In this document: one piece after another, positions 47,512 through 50,830 of the stretch
How the letters are laid out: each line of letters starts with the position of its first letter
How positions within the stretch are numbered: the first letter of the stretch is position 1
NCBI GenBank assembly: GCA_027012955.1
Contig: JALUYL010000057.1
Coordinates: 1 to 50,830 of the forward strand
Direction of reading: 5' to 3'
Length of the DNA: 50,830 nucleotides
DNA from: Sulfurovum sp.
Lineage (GTDB): Bacteria; Campylobacterota; Campylobacteria; Campylobacterales; Sulfurovaceae
Translations under genes and position numbers: made by a program
The notes under the pieces: model-generated
Seen by the model: the letters and a program-made list of their open reading frames with translations, nothing else
What the model was told of the DNA's origin: nothing
The model's database searches: none

Positions 47512-48573
47512 ATGAAGTCTGCGATGAAGTTCGAGATGATGTACCAAGCACGTATGCTCACCTCAAAGATAGCAATGAAAGCGATGAAAAATGCAGAAAA
47601 AGACCAGAAAGTCTTTAATAAAAATGCATTCTTGAAAAACTTAAAGCACTGTCGTTTTGCTGCGGGTTACTATGATGCAGATAAAAAACCTTTATATACA
47701 GAGATAGGTAAAGTCGCTAGGTTTGATACAGATTTTTTTGTAAAAAACATGAAGTGTTATACTGTAACAGAAGATCCAAAGTCTCATCTAGGTGTACGAT
47801 ATATCGTACTTAAAGAGAGTGATTTGGCACAATCTTTAGCTGCTTTACGCATAAAAATCATAGGCTATTTGGTCTTTTCATTTATACTTATGGGTATCGT
47901 TGGGTATTTTTTAGGGCGACTGTTTCTTCAGCCTGTACGGGAACAAATAGAGTCTTTGGACAAGTTTATATCCGATACTACACATGAACTCAATACTCCC
48001 ATATCTGCGATACTTATGACGATACAGTCTCTTAAAGACGTAGAGCCTAAAAAAATGAAACGTCTTGAAGCTTCTGCCAAGCGACTGAGTACTATGTATG
48101 GGTCTTTAACCTATAGACTTGAAGGAGGCATTGAACCTTCTGAAGATTTGTGTTTGGCGAAGATTGTTGAAGAACGTGTTGAGTTTATCAAAGAGCTGAT
48201 AGAATCTAAACGCTTGAACATTGAACTGGATTTGGATGCTACGAAAATTACTATGCCTAAGCGATCTGTATATAGACTTATAGACAATCTTATCTCCAAT
48301 GCTATTAAGTACTCTGATGTGGGTGACACCATTACAGTGACGCTTAAAAATAATGTACTCAAAGTAAAAGATACAGGGATTGGGATAGATGAGAAGATGC
48401 AGGAAGATATCTTTAGACGTTACTACCGTGCAAACGATGAACGTGGTGGTTTTGGTATAGGGTTAAACATTGTCTTATCTATATGTAAACGCTATAAAAT
48501 AAAGTTGGGACTTGACTCAGAAAAAGGAAAAGGGAGTACTTTTAAACTCACTTTTCCTAAAATAAAGAGATAG
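47512..48573 (+). CDS. Sensor histidine kinase (5' end apparently frameshifted; TM1 encoded upstream in same frame)
   Basis: DTTHELNTPISAILMT H-box; DNLISNAIKYSD N-box; DTGIGI; FGIGLNIVLSI. Confidence 0.88.
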   Translation: MKSAMKFEMMYQARMLTSKIAMKAMKNAEKDQKVFNKNAFLKNLKHCRFAAGYYDADKKPLYTEIGKVARFDTDFFVKNMKCYTVTEDPKSHLGVRYIVLKESDLAQSLAALRIKIIGYLVFSFILMGIVGYFLGRLFLQPVREQIESLDKFISDTTHELNTPISAILMTIQSLKDVEPKKMKRLEASAKRLSTMYGSLTYRLEGGIEPSEDLCLAKIVEERVEFIKELIESKRLNIELDLDATKITMPKRSVYRLIDNLISNAIKYSDVGDTITVTLKNNVLKVKDTGIGIDEKMQEDIFRRYYRANDERGGFGIGLNIVLSICKRYKIKLGLDSEKGKGSTFKLTFPKIKR

Positions 48574-48575
48574 TT

Positions 48576-48968
48576 TTACTCAACACTGTCCATAAGAATT
48601 TCGATAATATCTGTCATGGTGAGTATGCCTAGAAGTTCATTGTTGTCCACAACGAGTAGACGTTTGATACTGGAGTTTACCATCATCTTTGCAGCATACT
48701 TTACATTGAGTTGTGAAGAGACAGAAAGCGCAGGGATGGCTGCAATGTCATAGACATTGAGTAGATCTATATCCCCATCTTCTGCAACGATACTTTGTAA
48801 GATATTTTTAAAAGTCACCAGTCCATAAGCACCATCTTCTTGTGCTTTATTTACAATAATCGAACGTACGGAATGTGTACGCATAAGTTTCATAACCTCT
48901 CTTACTGTGGCAATTGGATTTACTGAAATGAGTTTTTCTTTTGGAGTCATTACGTCTTTTACAAGCAT
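48576..48968 (-). CDS. CBS-domain protein
   Basis: MLVKDVMTPKEKLISVNPIATVREVMKLMRTHSVRSIIV...LLVVDNNELLGILTMTDII. Confidence 0.88.
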   Translation of the reverse strand: MLVKDVMTPKEKLISVNPIATVREVMKLMRTHSVRSIIVNKAQEDGAYGLVTFKNILQSIVAEDGDIDLLNVYDIAAIPALSVSSQLNVKYAAKMMVNSSIKRLLVVDNNELLGILTMTDIIEILMDSVE

Positions 48969-48978
48969 TTTATTTCCT

Positions 48979-49329
48979 TTATAGTGTACATTTAATATCG
49001 TCTTCAAACTTATGAAGCTCTTTGGTATCTAGTCCTGCAACGTGGCTTAGAGGGAAGGTAAAAGCAAAACCAGCATTTTCAGGGTTGTCTATGTCAAACT
49101 CTTCACGAAGTGCCTTCATGACTTTCATCGAGAGTTTACGTGGCAAGATAAACATAAGTGCAGAGACATTCTCTTCCAGGGTTAACCCAAAAAAGACTTT
49201 CTTCTCTTCAAGTCCGATGCTCTTACCATGCAAAATGGTGACTGATCCTGCGCCGTGTCCTTTGGCAACCTCTATGGCTGCTTCTTCATCTTTGTCTTGT
49301 ATGACAGCGATGAGTGCGGTAAATTTCAT
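48979..49329 (-). CDS. PII-like signalling protein
   Basis: Ferredoxin-like ~116 aa ([37 protein letters not shown]); ATGA coupling to DUF1538 gene. Confidence 0.65.
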   Translation of the reverse strand: MKFTALIAVIQDKDEEAAIEVAKGHGAGSVTILHGKSIGLEEKKVFFGLTLEENVSALMFILPRKLSMKVMKALREEFDIDNPENAGFAFTFPLSHVAGLDTKELHKFEDDIKCTL

Positions 49330-50830
49330 GATACTTCTCCTTCAAGTTGGGATTCTTTTTTCTTTCTATAGTATTCTGCATGTATGCCATACCCCATCAC
49401 TGTAAGCATGGGAAAAAGCGAGGCAAAAGCGATGAGACCAAAACCATCAATGAGTGGATTTCGTCCTTCAATGTTTTCTGCAAGTCCAAGACCTAACGCT
49501 GCTACAAGAGGCACCGTCACCGTAGACGTTGTAACACCTCCAGAGTCATAGGCGATAGGCACAATGTACTTGGGTGCAAAATAGGTAAAAAGTATAACCA
49601 AAATATAGCCCCCGATAATATAATAGTGTATAGGGTCACCCGATACCAGTCTATAGGCACCTAAGGCAATACCCACAGCCACACCAAGTGCTACTACCAT
49701 TCTAAGTACATTTTGTTTAATATTCCCTTCACTTATCTCTTCTGCTTTAATAGCGATGGCAAGCAGAGCTGGTTCAGCCATAGTGGTGGAAAAACCTATG
49801 AGAAAAGCAAAAAGATAGATAAGTAGGTTATTCCCCATACCTGTTAGTTGTAAGGCGATGGTTTCTCCTATGGGGAAAAGACCCATTTCAAGCCCTACAA
49901 TGAAAGCATACAGACCAAGTATCACCATGATGATACCCGTGATAATTTTATGTAAGTGCGCTACAGGCTTTTTGATAATGATATATTGGAAAAAGAAGAT
50001 AACCACTAAAATAGGTGTAACATCTTTAATAGTACCTACCAAAGCCATAAAGGTATCGTAAGCAGAAAATGCATAGGCATTTGCAACAACTTTGTCTCCT
50101 TCTGTGACTACAGCAAGGGCAGTTTGTATCGTAGGTGCATCCATGAAATTATAGACGATGATGCCATAGACCTGCACAAATATCATAGGTGTCAGTGAAG
50201 CAAAAGCAATGAGCCCAAAACCATCTATGGCAGGGTTACGCCCTTTAATGCTTGACGCCAGACCGATACCCAAAGCGGCTACAAGAGGTACCGTAACCGT
50301 AGAGGTTGTTACTCCACCACTGTCATAAGCAAGCCCGATAATCTCTTTGGGGGCAAAAAAGGTGACAAGAACCACTAAAATATATCCACTGATGATGTAA
50401 TAGGCGATAGGATGCCCAAGTAAAATACGCAGTGTTCCTAAAGCAATGGCAAATCCGACGGAGAGTGCTACGGTCATACGCAGCCAAAAAGCATCGATGA
50501 GACCATGCGAGATAAGCGCTGCTTTGTCTGCAATGGCTATGAGGGCGGGTTCAGCAACAGTGGTAGAAAAACCTATGGTAAAAGCAAAGAGTAAAAGCCA
50601 AAAGACTGAGCCTTTTTTTGCAAAGTCAACAGCGAGTCCTTCTCCAATAGGAAAGATACCCAGTTCCAAACCACGTATAAAGAGTGCAAGTCCCACTGCC
50701 ACAATGACAAGCCCTATAACAATAGAGCTTAGGTTTGCAGGCATAGCTTGGATGATGGCACCTTGAAACAGGGCAACAACAATAATGATGGGAAGCAGGT
50801 CTTTAAAAGCGTTTTTTAAATCCCCTGCAA
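49326..50830 (-). CDS. DUF1538-type membrane protein with internal duplication; 5' end beyond window
   Basis: Two copies of IGFSTT(V/M)AEPAL...[20 protein letters not shown](I/L)GLA; frame stays open upstream of 50744 ([28 protein letters not shown]). Confidence 0.88.
   Translation of the reverse strand, partial: AGDLKNAFKDLLPIIIVVALFQGAIIQAMPANLSSIVIGLVIVAVGLALFIRGLELGIFPIGEGLAVDFAKKGSVFWLLLFAFTIGFSTTVAEPALIAIADKAALISHGLIDAFWLRMTVALSVGFAIALGTLRILLGHPIAYYIISGYILVVLVTFFAPKEIIGLAYDSGGVTTSTVTVPLVAALGIGLASSIKGRNPAIDGFGLIAFASLTPMIFVQVYGIIVYNFMDAPTIQTALAVVTEGDKVVANAYAFSAYDTFMALVGTIKDVTPILVVIFFFQYIIIKKPVAHLHKIITGIIMVILGLYAFIVGLEMGLFPIGETIALQLTGMGNNLLIYLFAFLIGFSTTMAEPALLAIAIKAEEISEGNIKQNVLRMVVALGVAVGIALGAYRLVSGDPIHYYIIGGYILVILFTYFAPKYIVPIAYDSGGVTTSTVTVPLVAALGLGLAENIEGRNPLIDGFGLIAFASLFPMLTVMGYGIHAEYYRKKKESQLEGEVS

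Noticed and set aside
1237-50766. Many ORFs of 60-200 aa antisense to strong genes (for example 2052-2582 -, 27623-28252 -, 45122-45640 -)
   Set aside because: They lie opposite well-supported conserved genes, have Ser/low-complexity-rich shadow translations and no RBS or family resemblance
1-50830. CRISPR array, prophage or IS transposase
   Set aside because: No regularly spaced direct repeats, phage structural genes or transposase motifs seen

Overview
This 50.8 kb window has the character of a Campylobacterota (Sulfurovum/Sulfurimonas-like) chromosome. The call rests on gene content and style only; no database search was run. Housekeeping genes include htpG, hemD, purD, lptD, pnp, atpE, tRNA-Leu(GAG), an HU gene, dnaJ, recR, rpsO, grpE, dnaK and a chorismate mutase. 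Several accessory modules are interleaved. The strongest non-obvious signal is a shared promoter architecture, TAACA-N6-TAACA-N9-TAtaAT. It occurs with identical spacing five times. The downstream genes are: (i) a 58-aa Met/Cys-rich lipoprotein missing from the ORF track; (ii) a PqqD-like / ATP-grasp / PLP-decarboxylase / urea-transporter-M23 fusion operon; (iii) an outer-membrane barrel + TPR pair; (iv) a Met-rich protein / barrel / response regulator / histidine kinase operon; (v) a multicopper oxidase locus interrupted by an in-frame TAA. I propose that these form one OmpR-type regulon, possibly metal- or envelope-responsive, that includes an undescribed biosynthesis/export pathway. Other notable items: a tandem pair of FISUMP/C-type-lectin-like lipoproteins, one with an adenine-poor, GC-rich C-terminal segment resembling a diversity-generating retroelement variable region, next to a 39-bp palindrome; a probable divergent 6S RNA upstream of purD; a histidine kinase whose coupled ATGA start is out of frame by one T; a degenerate hybrid kinase; a HipBA-type module with a 17-bp inverted repeat; and a DUF1538/PII-like/CBS operon.
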